Part shown: positions 46,648 through 57,600 of the stretch, piece after piece
Numbering within the stretch: the stretch's first letter is position 1
Layout: each line of letters begins with the position of its first letter
Assembly: GCF_000003815.2 (NCBI RefSeq)
Contig: NC_049984.1
Location: 3,920,695 to 3,984,694, forward strand
Direction: 5' to 3'
DNA from: Branchiostoma floridae
Lineage: Eukaryota; Chordata; Leptocardii; Amphioxiformes; Branchiostomatidae
DNA length: 64,000 bases
Notes under the pieces: model-generated
What the model was told of the DNA's origin: nothing
Databases searched by the model: none
What the model saw: only the letters and a program-made list of their open reading frames with translations
Position numbers and translations under genes: made by a program

Positions 46648-46655
46648 TGACGTCA
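46648..46655. promoter_or_regulatory. CRE-like site TGACGTCA
   Basis: A perfect palindromic CREB/ATF site lies 33 bp before the minus-strand ATG at 46615, in a locally CpG-rich stretch (about 46620-46690). Position and base composition suggest a promoter without a TATA box. One 8-bp match can occur by chance. Confidence 0.45.
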
Positions 46656-46689
46656 CGCGGGCGACAATTACCGACGGAAAACGGTTAGG

Positions 46690-47132
46690 CTGAATAACTG
46701 GGGTGCACCCATTTATTATTGCGGCTTGCTTTTGCGTCGTTTTTAACCGCGAAAAATATGAAATAATGACGTTATTGTGGGAATCAAGTGCAGTAGATGT
46801 CAAAATAATACAGACTGCCTTATCCACAATATTACCACTTATAGCCGCCAGATACCGCTTTGGTTGCCTTTAAGCTTGAGAGAAAATCTGAAGCCATGCC
46901 CACAACTGAAGGACATTGGATCACTTTTGGATGACTTCCCCTGGAGACAGTGGTGTCTGAGACCCTACAGAAGGCAGGGGATGCCTACACCTATCACATC
47001 AAACGAAATTGGAAAATTCACAAACGACTCTAAAATGCAGTGTATATGGAGCAGTGACCTTGTGTACGAATTGCTTTAATCTTGAAACCGGACTAACTAA
47101 AAATAACTTGTGAAGAATACGTAGGACTTGCT
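46690..47132. other. No confident gene before the assembly gap
   Basis: A plus-strand open piece at 46777-47079 (100 codons) contains PWRQWCLRPYRRQGMP and has no recognised domain. Confidence 0.35.
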
Positions 47133-47232
47133 NNNNNNNNNNNNNNNNNNNNNNNNNNNNNNNNNNNNNNNNNNNNNNNNNNNNNNNNNNNNNNNNNNNN
47201 NNNNNNNNNNNNNNNNNNNNNNNNNNNNNNNN
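47133..47232. other. 100-N assembly gap
   Basis: Exactly 100 Ns, the conventional size for a gap of unknown length, so distances across it are unreliable. Confidence 0.98.
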
Positions 47233-47263
47233 TGATATAATTCCACAAACCCTTCTGTATTTA

Positions 47264-47533
47264 AAATTTTCAAGGCCAAACACCATGGAGAACACAACAT
47301 GCAGACACGATGTTAGGTACCATGCCGATGTCAAAATTGAGGCATTTTGACAAACATCTCCATCGGCCTTTCAGGCGCCCAAAAGCCATTTCCACAGTCA
47401 TACGTGCACTGGTAAGCCGGAAGTTGAAATGTGCCTTCCTTGGGCTAAGACGTCCAGTGTCAATGCACCCTTTCAGGAGCCATGGTAGCAAGGGGTATGC
47501 AGGGTCATTTGATCTTTGCATAGAGAGACTCAC
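47264..47533 (-). pseudogene. PIF/Harbinger transposase, C-terminal catalytic exon
   Basis: Open minus-strand frame with NDPAYPLLPWLLKGC, FNFRLTSARMTVEMAFGRLK and GRWRCLSKCLNFD, then VPNIVSACCVLH. The (G)DPAYPL block carries the second Asp and RMTVExAFGRLKGRW carries the Glu of the DDE triad of Harbinger transposases (DDE_Tnp_4). The usual Gly before Asp is Asn here. The frame ends soon after CCVLH, where a CATG|GTGT site could be a donor. The N-terminal half and first Asp are not seen. No frameshift within this exon, so it may be a young relic or a partial gene. Confidence 0.8.
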
Positions 47534-48824
47534 AGGCGTTTTGAGTATATAGATGATTATTGTTACCGTCTGTGACGAAAACCTGATGCTTTTTTAAAGT
47601 ATGTTATGAATTTCTCAATGGCAGCATGACCAGTTTTCATCCAGTGAGGCACATATATTTAGCAATAATGTTACAGAAAAAAAATAAAAATATGTGAACA
47701 TTTCTACTCTGATTATTATCCCTGACATGTGGTGTTACAGAACAGGGATACCGTGTTGTCAGTCCCACGTGCACAGGCTGTCAAAGTTGTCATCGATCAG
47801 GTCAAGCAGGCTGAAATCTGAGTCCAGTGTTTGTTGCTACATTATGAGTAAGGCAAGATGATAAAGTAATATTTTAGATCTGCAAATGTTAGCTTATGTT
47901 GTGGTTCTAGTAGCATAGTGGGTCCTGCTGTTTGTTGTTAATAGATTTATCAGCAGCATCCGGTAGCAACAGAATTGATAGCTGCACAGTTTTACATTTT
48001 TTGGGAAGAAGTTTGGTGACCTTGCGGTTACGTCTTTTCCATTTCTGTTGAATTTATTTGTTATCTGGACAGTTTGTTCGAGCTCCTAATTTTACTGACT
48101 TTGTTTTCGATGCCCCCAGTGTGGTCTGTTTGTGTTTCTTTCGTCGCTTGCTTGACCGTCTTTAGACGGAACTCGCGGAAACAAATACCATGGTCAGGAC
48201 TATCTCTTACAGGCTAAGCTTAATATATGTAGACTAATCATAGTAATTAATTCTCATGGGGTTTATACATGTAGATTTTGTTTACTTTCATATTCTGTAC
48301 ATTTAAACTACCATTGCATCCAACATTTTGGGTTTGCCTAATAGAATTAGTAGTGGTAGTAGTTGGTACGGTTCCCATAGTTGGTGTACTTGTCGGTAAA
48401 ACATTTCACCCATTGCGTCTTGATGCTATGTCACTGGCGGGTAGAGTACGCAGCAAAGCATTCCGCTCCTTCTAGGCTTACCAGTTCTGCATATGCTAGC
48501 TGCTAATGTCTATCAGTCCAGCCTCAGAGTACAACCCATATATTGTGTCGTTGTCGTGATGTGCAACACTTCATTCTGCAATGAATACCGATAGATGTAG
48601 ACTAATCATAGTCATGCACAGTCAGTCAGTGGAACACTAGACCTACTTTGAGCCGCAAGACGTTCAATTGTAAATGTTTTTTTAACTCGTGTTTCATCCT
48701 GTTTTACGCAAACGTCTTTGTATTTTCTGTGGAAGCGAAATCTTCAGCTCCAGTGCAATTCTGCCCTCTACAATACTCAGATAACTCCGGAGACACAAGA
48801 AAAACGGCAGTGTTGACGAATGAT
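47534..48824. other. Mostly unassigned; possible terminal exon at 47759-47820 (-)
   Basis: On the minus strand a short frame reads DSDFSLLDLIDDNFDSLC and ends at TGA 47761-47759; an acidic C-terminus of this type could end a gene lying to the right. Nothing else recognised. Confidence 0.3.
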
Positions 48825-49637
48825 TTAAACTAGAACTTTTCTGCCCCCCACGGCCAGCTCCAGTGCCATCCTGGCCTCGTTTAGCTCCTGCTGCAGCATC
48901 TTGCAGCTTCTTTCTAGTGACGTCAGCGACTCGTGCATCTCCTCACGCATGCGCTGCTCGTCGTCAATGATCATCTGCATGTCACGGACATTTGCAAGAG
49001 GAAAGAAAAACGGTAAAGCCGATCGACGACGATCGATATGACGTGCAATTTTCTTCTACGATTTTCCGCATGTTTGGTAAATCTATTCTATTTATTACCT
49101 TCGCCAAGAAGGTTATATTTTGGGTAGAAAAATAGTGTTGTAACCCAATATGTAGGTCACCACATATAACTTGAGCAGCTGTGGATGGAATTTCATGATA
49201 TTTGGTATTTAAGTAGTGGTTGCAGACACCAAGACGTTGGACTTTAAGCTTGGTGTCTTAATCATTTCAAGACATTTGTCCGACGTTTTTGCTCAGCATG
49301 TTATCCCTACCAAGCAGACTGTGGTCAGACTGTAACCTCCTAGCGAACATGCCCATGGTCAGAAAGAGTTTTATTCAAAACAAGGGCGTTATAGTCAGAT
49401 ATGCTTTGACCACCTTGTTCATAGTTCATCATCATCGCGGGCTGCTTGCTTAGTTATCAGTTGAATATCGGAGAGAAAATTTGTGACAATCTATATGCAT
49501 TGGAACCTCTACCGTTTTCCCCATTGCACACATATGTCAAATTTGCTCTGTCAATGTCAACCTACCTGTGAATCTACCAGCTTGCAATTCTTCACGTTGA
49601 GTTCCGACTCGAGTTCCACCTTGACTTTTCCCATCCT
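48825..49637 (-). CDS. Two coiled-coil exons ending a minus-strand gene
   Basis: Exon 49637-49566 (RMGKVKVELESELNVKNCKL; TTCACAG acceptor, CAG|GTAGG donor, 24 codons) joins in phase 0 to exon 48974-48825 (MIIDDEQRMREEMHESLTSL ... ELNEARMALELAVG; acceptor ATGCAG), ending at TAA 48827-48825. The long charged helix is like the C-terminal coil of Myb/SANT-type proteins of Harbinger elements. The SANT-like exon at 53787-54060 on the same strand could be its 5' part, but linking exons were not found. Confidence 0.5.
49095..49330. repeat. Possible dispersed repeat (CCTTCGCCAAGAAGG head)
   Basis: ACCTTCGCCAAGAAGGTTAT followed by TTTGGGTAG has the form of a short repeat I recall from several marine invertebrate genomes. 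No second copy is present in this window, so limits are guesses. Confidence 0.3.
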
Positions 49638-50215
49638 CTGTGAACACGGAACGATTCTGTGATTAGTGTTGAAAGAACCTGTAAATACTCACACAGTAAG
49701 TGGAACACAAAAGACACTCAACTGAAAACGTGTTTATGGCGAATAGTAGCGAAATAATGCTGATGGCAATACGAAGATAGAAGACCAGCTTCCAAAACCC
49801 CAAGTAAGCCTCCATGTGCTTCGTACGTCATCATCCAGCCTCCACCAAATACCCTCCCCAGACGGAATATACACAAGCGCCGCCATAAAATAGTCCCGCC
49901 GAGAAAGTAAATGTTCGATCAACATGTCGATACATTAGACTGTTTTGTTTGTTCTTGACTATTTCATTCTATTGTGTATACTTTTTGATGATGTAACGTG
50001 TGTACGTTTTTCATTTGGAGTCTGGCGGCATTCCAGATGTTTACGCGCACTGATACAGGAGAAAGTGCTTCGGATCTTTGAGGAATAGGCGGTCATTTGT
50101 GAGGAGAAGTTGGGTATTTGCTATGACAGAATGTGTCTTTGTATTTTAGCTTACCTATGTCTAGAAAAGCCATTAAAGACAAATTGTAGTATAGCTGGTT
50201 CGGCTTTTGTTAACG

Positions 50216-50900
50216 TTACGGATTGAGGCTCCAAAAATACAACTGGCGAGGGAAAATTGTTTTTGTTGTGGCTGTAATGACAGCCGATGTGGGGGATATT
50301 CGATAGCGTTGAAAATGTTGCCTCACCTTGTCTTGATGGAATGATAACTCTGCTGGTGTTGTCCCATCAGCTAGCGCTAGAGCATTTGCTATTGCAAGTA
50401 ATAATATTGCAGTCTCCAGACCCTTGTGTTTTTTTGGGAACACACCACTGTCACAGGGATGATGCAGTTTTCTCCTAAGGCATATCTTCTGTATAGGCAA
50501 CTAGCTGCTGACAAAGGTTGTAGATCATTCATGTTATCAAACACTCTTACTGTCCTGCCAATAGATGTAGACGTATTCCGGTGATTTTCTGCATAGTGTA
50601 TTTGTATACACTCAGATGTGCCTGGCACAGGAATTAGGCAGCTGGCTAGTGTCACTATGTCGCCAACCCTTAAAAAAAAGGATACTCGTCATTCAACAGT
50701 TGCAGGGCGAAGTTGATGTGCTGATCTTACATAGCCACTGGCCTGTCCGCAAAATGGTGCTGTCTTCCTCACTGAGGGTAGTGTTGTTGATTGTGACCCA
50801 TTCGTTGTTTGTTGACACTTCAGCAACCTTGTCATCTTCACTGACTTCTGTATCACTTATAGCTATAGTGATGCTATCATGTTGGACAGTGCACACTTCA
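50216..50900 (-). pseudogene. C48 (ULP1-like) cysteine protease relic
   Basis: In shifting frames on the minus strand: ILRTGQWL, QHINFALQLLNDEYPFF, IQIHYAENHRNTSTSIG (catalytic His region), GRTVRVFDNMNDL (catalytic Asp region), CDSGVF (nucleophile region) and AILLLAIANALALADGTTPA ending in HQDKVRQHFQRYRI. This is the order of transposon-borne ULP1/adenain-type proteases (usual form LxxxWLxDxHIN ... HW ... VYDS ... DCGxFAxAxA). The expected Cys after Asp is Ser, and the Trp after His is Arg. Stops and frameshifts occur near 50700 and 50460. Confidence 0.6.
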
Positions 50901-51098
50901 ACCTTAGGTAGAAGACTTGTTTAAAATATTCAATAATTTTCATTCAGACTGCACTCTGGTTGATTGCGCTTTTTGTGTGAAGGGGTTATTTAGAAATATC
51001 TGCTCTGTTCCGTCCGTGCTCAATTCTGACTCTCTGCCTCCCTGGAATAAGGCACAACCCTATTTAGAAACAAAAAATCTGAAAACTCAATAAACGTT

Positions 51099-51450
51099 TT
51101 ACGCTGACGTAATGATCCGATTAGGTTTCATAATAGTCTTTTTTTTAAAATCACAACGGCAGAAAAGACATCGGTACAGAATCTTCATGCAACAAAGCTT
51201 TTTGTAAGAAACAGTGGTATGTCTGAAAGTCCTTCTTTCCTCACCTTCATTGTCAGTTGACGCAATGTTACCTGAAGTTTTTGTTCCTTGTAGTTTTGTT
51301 ACCGTAGCTCTTGCAATTGGCCAGACAGCGTCCTGTGATGTATTAGTTACCAAGGTATGGTAAATGTGGACTTTTGCCTGGACCAAGTTTGGCTTTTTAA
51401 CACTTGCTGAAGACTCATACTGGACATAGCCACTGACAATGGAGGAAGAA
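51099..51450 (-). pseudogene. Open coding stretch, unknown
   Basis: Minus-strand frame SGYVQYESSASVKKPNLVQA ... QDAVWPIARATVTKLQGTKT ... ASTDNEGEERR. It looks protein-coding and may follow an acceptor in CTATGTCCAG. Family not recognised. Confidence 0.35.
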
Positions 51451-51919
51451 CATGCTAAGAAAGAACTACAAAGACTAAATACAAAACTATATACATCGAC
51501 TGGGATATCCAAACAAAGGGAGATTTAACTTAGTTCAGGAGCTGCATATAAACATGCAATGGCTAAGCAATGAAGGTTTTGCAATATCATTGAACAACAA
51601 TTGGTCATTGTTGATCAAACCACACCCAATATTACTGTTACTGAATTATTGCAGTCCAAAATTATAATGAATTCAAATCATGATAGAGGAACATAATCAT
51701 AATACGTGTTGTATTTAAAAATTGAAAGCAATCGCCGTGGGCGACGGTGTTCTTTAGACACCCTGTCAAGAAGCATATCTGGCACCTGCGGTGAAGGCGG
51801 TGAACTCTTACATGCATGTAATACGTAACATGCTTCTCTTCAGTACATGAAATAAATAAAACTCTAACTTTGATTTTCATTTATTTAAAAAAAACACAAG
51901 TTATTATATCTACATTCGC

Positions 51920-53077
51920 TTACAATGAGCACTTTCCTGGTACACAAACAACTCTGTCCTGTAGGACAATGGCCTTTAGCTTGAAGTCGATTTCATCTGC
52001 CTCCAAACTCTCTTCCATGTCTGACCCACAAGTTATTGTAACCTTACCAACCACCTTCAGGGATGACTCCTGCATAAGTAAACACCGCTAAAGGTTAACT
52101 CCAGTATTAAGATTTACAGTCAGAAGAACAATTAAACAGCACGTAACATATCCATTTCACAATATGTACCATTCCAATATGAACCATGGAAAATTCTGTA
52201 TATCTGTCAAGTTACAATGTGTCTTTGAGTTTAAAGTCAACATGTAGAAGATGTTAACACATACATGTAGAACAGGCAAACCAGTCTACATATGCATGTG
52301 TGGGGTTCTCTAAATCTATAGAAGCCTTATAACACCCTAGATAACAATGAGAAGCTTGAAAATATCCTCCAAGACAACTTTTCTTCTATAGGCCTCATAA
52401 CCACCCCCTCAAACAACTGCAACAACTTCCTCAGGGAAAGACACCACCAAACAAGTTGAACAGCAAAAGCAAGAGACAATTGCATTAAGATTTATTCCAC
52501 ATTCATTAAAATAGTGACTGCTGATACATGTAGGTCAACTGTGCATTAACTAAAGTCAACCCACTTAATATCATGCACCAGGCTAGGTTCAGCTAGAGGT
52601 AGCCATTATGACCTTTTCTTTTACAAAAGTGCAAGTTTTGTACAATAATAAAAGTCATAGAAATACTAACATTGTTTTCCTTTTATGTGTTTTAGTGATG
52701 TTATCAGTTTGTTACGATTACACAACTCAGTATATGTATGGCTGTTATGTATCAATTCCTTATGAAACATCACTTACTCACTCTTCGTTGCTGTAATTGA
52801 GATGTTTTAGCACACTGTGAATGTGCGGGCTATGAACTTATATGGATGCAAGAGACTAAGTTACAACCAGTGTAGGACAATGTACCCCAAGCTGTTTTTC
52901 TCTGGAAATTTGTGAAAGGGAACTCACTGTCATGAAACTGTTCTGTTACCTTGTCCCTTACATTAGATTTCATAAAAAGTAGTAACAGTTGTAGATACCT
53001 TGACATTCTCCACACTAAACATCATCACAGATGGAAGGTCAGACGTGTTCTCAAATTTCAGAACCTTGCCCTCGACT
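51920..53077 (-). CDS. Two-exon 3' end of an unrecognised gene
   Basis: Exon 53077-53002 (VEGKVLKFENTSDLPSVMMF...VENVK; acceptor TTGCAG, donor AAG|GTATCT) joins in phase to exon 52069-51920 (ESSLKVVGKVTITCGSDMEE ... DRVVCVPGKCSL; acceptor ATGCAG) and ends at TAA. The joined frame has no stop. No domain recognised; alternating hydrophobic residues suggest beta structure. Upstream exons are not found. Confidence 0.45.
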
Positions 53078-53786
53078 GCAACAAGCAATATGTGTCTTAC
53101 AAATACCGTAAATGCAGAAATGTTCGCTGTGTTTTTGTTTTTTTTGTGGTTTTCGCGTTCACTTGCCAATTCACCGCGAACTTAAGACCACATGTTGTAG
53201 GTTCTGCATTCTTCTTTCTGCTGTGGTGAAAGCAAAAGCCTGAAACGATAGAAATTAATTGCACTCATTTACACACTTTTCAAACCTGGAATGAAAGGAT
53301 AATAACTTAGGCAACATAGAATTTTGAGTCTTGAAACATTTTTCAATTTAGGTATTAAGTTATTCCATCTTGACAAATTGATTGAAAAAAAAACACTTAT
53401 CAATTTGTAATGTAAAATCTGGTTATGAAATAAGTAACCAAGCAATGCAACAACCCATCTAAATGACCAATAATACAAAACATGTAACGGTTTTCATGAC
53501 TGACAGGACAGTCATATTTGACTGAGGTTTACAAATATCCTTGATTTGACATTAGGGAAAAAGATGCCATGTTGACAAATGTCATTGAGTGCACTATTGG
53601 AATGTATCAGACAAAACAGCAATCCACTTGTGTCATGTGGTACTAATTCTGTCCTTCATTGTGTAAATCTGTCCAACATCTCTGTCCAGATGTCAACGGT
53701 GTCTAGAAAAACTGTTAAGAAATGAATCATGCTGACGTGTTTTCCATTCTTGAAAATCATATTGTTTACATGAAATATCTGTCACC

Positions 53787-54060
53787 CTATGTCAATACCA
53801 AGACAGGCAGCAAAGACAGAATATTATCATCTGTCCTTTGCATTTTCATATAGCTGGCTGCTTGCAGACAGTCACCCCAGTGACCTTTGCGGTACTTGTA
53901 GCGCATGTCCCGCATTTTAGTGCAGACCTGCTTATACGTTCGCTCGAATCCGGCCTCGTGCATGCCGGGGACAATCTTTTCAATGGAGCGTTTGTTGCGA
54001 AATAAGGTGTCGAGTTTTCTCTGCACCTCCATTTCTCCCCTAAGTTGCAATTTCGACCTA
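53787..54060 (-). pseudogene. Myb/SANT-like (trihelix) DNA-binding exon
   Basis: GEMEVQRKLDTLFRNKRSIE, then IVPGMHEAGFERTYKQVCTK and MRDMRYKYRKGHWGDCL. This is the second and third helix of the Myb/SANT-like domain in Harbinger companion proteins and MSANTD genes (usual form WxxxxVQxxLxxxxRNxxxFxxIxxxMxxxGxxRTxxQCxxKxKxLRxxYRK). An acceptor AACTTAG precedes it and an upstream exon end (GCTTG|GTAAGT, near 54097) may supply the first Trp. With the nearby Harbinger transposase exons it may be part of one dismembered element. Confidence 0.6.
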
Positions 54061-54355
54061 AGCTTAACCCTAAATCGTGAAGTCGTTTTAACTTACCAAG
54101 CGAGATTAGTCCTTAAAATGGGCCTGCGTGAGGAGGACGTCTTTCCAAGCATCGCCATGTGGCACGACAACGTCATCTCGGCAAGATTTCTCGAATATTC
54201 AGGAATGGTTGTCATCAAGCAAGCAAAACGCGACCGTCGCCGAATTGTAATCTCGCGAGTGTATCTCCTGTACCACCATTTCTTTCAGAATTTCAGCTTA
54301 AACTCTGCCTGTGTACAGTACTGTCAGCCATATATGTCTTGTAACTAAAAGACCG

Positions 54356-54516
54356 GTTAGGCTTATCACATTACCAAACCTGGGCCCGGCCGGGCAGCTT
54401 TCGGGAGGGAAAAGAATGACGCAAAAGACATAAAAATACACAAAATGTCAACATAAGATTCATGTGCATAAATTGCGTATATTTCTAGGTATACATTTTA
54501 ATTTTTCCTCATGAGT
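54356..54516. mobile_element. Truncated copy of the 203-bp MITE
   Basis: TAGGCTTATCACATTACCAA, GGGCCCGGCCGGGCAGCTTTCGG and the interior ATTGCGTATATTTCTAGG align with 24723-24890. The right terminal repeat is missing. Confidence 0.7.
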
Positions 54517-54519
54517 GCG

Positions 54520-55185
54520 TGCTGTCGATGCTGACACTTCGTTAAGCTTCAGCCACCTCTCCGATGAACGGGCCTGCCAGTCCGCACTTGCCACACATTC
54601 CTCCAGCTGTGGCTCTTATTCTGCTACACATCGGTAATATGTTGATGATAAACACTTGGTCATAACATAACATAACAGCACAGGTATTTCTATACAACAA
54701 CAAACACCACTAATGGGGACAGGTGCATGAACCTGAAGCTCCTTATCAAATCAATGCCCATATTACTCACATGCAAAAAATCTTGGTGTGGATCTCTGTA
54801 TTATGTGTGTTTCTTCAATACATATTTCAATTTTCAAATTTTTTCGAGGGGTCTGTATATCACCTGTATGGCATTCCTGTAAACATATGATATCGACTCT
54901 TTTTTTCTTTAAAAAAAAAACTGGAAGGCTTGTAAGCGCTTCTGGTTGTTTCTTAGACCATTTACATTAAAGGTGGCAATACTTAGGGCCACAAGGAAGT
55001 AAAGAGTGAAAGACATGAGAACAAGGGAGCTTTGAATGTAGGCGAATACGATGGGGGAACTTTATAAGGCTGAACAGCTATGCATTGAAATGTTGCAAAA
55101 AGAAATTTGCGGTCTAAAGTAATCGCGCGGACCATGCATTTGTCACTTTCGGTAATCCAATTCGGCGCCGGGAGCCGGCTACCAG
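54520..55185. other. No gene seen
   Basis: AT-rich with an A-run at 54911-54920. No feature recognised. Confidence 0.45.
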
Positions 55186-55189
55186 TTAC

Positions 55190-55345
55190 GCCAATCATCC
55201 AAAAGTAGCATGCTGATTGGTTGTATCGCAAACCCTCATCTTTGCCCAACACTGGCGGGAAATCATTTGCCGATCATCCAAACGCAGCATGCTGATTGGT
55301 TCCTATACTTGGTGGGAGGGGAATCTGCCAATCATCCAAACTAAA
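55190..55345. repeat. Irregular repeat with AATCATCCAAA..GCATGCTGATTGGTT
   Basis: The word ATCATCCAAA occurs at about 55194, 55265 and 55331; GCATGCTGATTGGTT follows the first two. The CCAAT-type words in both orientations could also act as NF-Y sites, but no gene start is evident next to them. Confidence 0.5.
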
Positions 55346-55495
55346 CTTGGTCCAAGACCCTCAGACAGTGTACACAAAGCGGATCACAGCTAGCTCTGCC
55401 ACCCTCCAGTACTTGAACTCGTTCCCGTCTAAGAGGTCCGTATGTCATATCCAAAGAGTTCTGATATGCTTTGAGGGCCTGAGAGGCATGTCGGC

Positions 55496-55860
55496 TCAAA
55501 CCGAGTGGCAGTGGGCAGTACAGAAAAACGCATGGATGCCCCTCCTGTATTCCTCTGATTCACTCTTCTGCAACTCTTCATCTTTCCACTTCTTTAGATT
55601 CTCTTCAAACAACTTCATCACTCTACAACGGTCTGTCATAGTGGTTTTAGAAGTCCCAGCTGTTGTCAACTTAAAACTTGCCAATACCCTGACCTTGCGC
55701 CCACGACCGAGAAATACTACCTTACAGTTATTCACGTAATTCAAATATGCCCTGAAGTACAACAATGCAAATGAATGTTGTCTGTGAAGATGCTCCCCAT
55801 CTCCTTCCTTCACAGCGTCTCTCATCCAGAATTTGTGAGGTCCAGCCTCCCGTGACTGTT
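55496..55860 (-). pseudogene. DUF6589-like fragment
   Basis: After an acceptor-like TCAACAG, the frame reads FWMRDAVKEGDGEHLHRQHS and FALLYFRAYLNYVNN, then in another part RVMKLFEENLKKWKDEELQK. The (D/N)AVREGDGxRxxRxxKxLLLxFK block is typical of DUF6589 proteins; the stronger copy is at 60375-60668. Decayed in detail. Confidence 0.4.
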
Positions 55861-55869
55861 GAGAGTAAT

Positions 55870-57382
55870 ATATGCTGAAAACTTAGCATTAGGAACAAAC
55901 CTTGTCTCTAAGGCCATTGGCCTGGTAGTAGTCACTTCATGTCACTAGTATTTAGTGCCACATTGCCAACAACTAGCTTTCCCTTGGGCATGTTCTTCTT
56001 GGCTTCTGTCAATGCCTATTTGACACCGTCTCATCCTTTTGAAAAATTCACAAACGGAGAAACGCGGCTTTTTTTGATGCTGAACTCTTGCTGTTTGTAT
56101 TGCCATTTGTAAGCCAACATTCATAAATGGTTGGCTGCATGTATCTGTTATTTTCAGATTGGTTACATCTTTGTTAACTTTACCTCTCTTGCTGTACCGT
56201 TAATCTAACACTGTAACAGATGTGTATTGTGAAATTATAGGTACCTGGCTGGTGTTCCCCTCCACATTGGCTTGCTGCACTGTGTCATTGGATGTTGAGC
56301 TCTCGCAGCGTCAATATTGATCTTAAGTTTCTTGATCTACATTAGCACCCACCCTTTATGTATAAAATGTGCTTTTGTGTATTACGTGGCACAGCTTTGA
56401 TATTAAAAGGGTCTTCGTCATCCTTCTCTTTTTTGTTGGTCTGTCATCTTGCTGTTTTTGACTGTACATTACCACTATGCTTTCGTTTTGTTGGTGCCGC
56501 CATTAGCTCAATGGTTTGTCGTGTCGACTTCTTCCCACAGATGTAACAGTTTTTGTTCTAGTTGTTCAAGGGCATCTTCATCTTTGAGGTGGCACGTGAA
56601 ATCCGTGATCTACCTGAGGTCAGTGAGGAGACTAATACACTCGCGGACGAGCTTCTTGCCCCCTGACTTCTTTCTTACAGGGAGATGACAAGGGCATGTC
56701 TCCTTCTGCATCCACTTCTTCAGAATAAATTTGACTCTCCCTCCGAGAGAGAATATTTCTCTCCGACATACATGCTAAGATTAACTCTCGCAAAATACAA
56801 ACGCAATAATTGCCTTTACTTTTTTTATTTTGATTTCTGTTTGCACAACTAGCTGAGTTTCATGGCCTATAATTACTACCTATATAATCGTAAGTAGATA
56901 CTTTGCGGCATAAATATACGACACAACAACCTAAATAGGTACAATACAACAAGTACCAGTCATGACTTCTGCTCAAGGCTTCTTTCGTTAGGGTTCATTG
57001 GAGTTGATAGGGATACGCTTGGGAAATATCTTTGATTATATTGTCTTGGGGCGCTTTACTAAGCCAGAAACATGTACCTCCGTGCGACATGTTCTGTTTG
57101 GTTAGTTATCTGTTCCGTTGTTTCTTATAACAAGAACTGTGCAAATCATCTATCCTACTAACTGAGGGCATGTCTCTGTTGAAAAAAAACAGCAATGCCT
57201 GTGCGTCCCTGGCTTCTTTGGGCTCACCAGGACCATTGGCATTATGGAATGGAACTATAGCATCATCTGCTGTCCTTACCATCCAATGCTTATCAAAGAG
57301 TTCATTATGTATCTCAAATGTCGTGTAATGTACAACAATAACTGGAACATAACAGCAGAGACATCAACATCGATCCGCTTCA
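55870..57382. other. No confident gene
   Basis: Short ORFs on the plus strand (56358-56688) have no recognised domain. A run with GAGAGAATATTTCTCTC at about 56740 is a small palindrome. Confidence 0.4.
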
Positions 57383-57600
57383 GGAGGCAGCGTCACCGTC
57401 CCTTCAGACGGCCGAATGCGCATTCAACCGTCATTCTAGCCCTGCTCAGGCGATAGTTGATGTCGCTGCTGTCTCGTCAGTCCACCGTTCTCTGGATACT
57501 CCTTCATTAGCCAGCTTAGCAGTGGATATGCAGGGTCCCCAAGCAGCATGATGGGTATAGCTGTCCCATTGATATCAGTGGTATCCTAGTAATGCAAGAC
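57280..57600 (-). pseudogene. PIF/Harbinger transposase relic (second copy)
   Basis: Minus strand: DINGTAIPIMLLGDPAYPLL, SWLMKEYPENGGLTRQQ, then, one frame over, ARMTVECAFGRLKGR, a TGA in place of the expected Trp, and later FEIHNELFDKHWM. Second Asp (GDPAYPL) and Glu (TVECAF) blocks are recognisable. One frameshift (near 57450) and the TGA inactivate it. A different family member from 47264-47533. Confidence 0.75.

Noticed and set aside
35700-46800. Terminal inverted repeats around the convergent gene pair
   Set aside because: I compared the stretches upstream of both start codons by eye and saw only short shared words such as TTTCCGAG, not a convincing inverted repeat. The mobile-unit idea stays a hypothesis.
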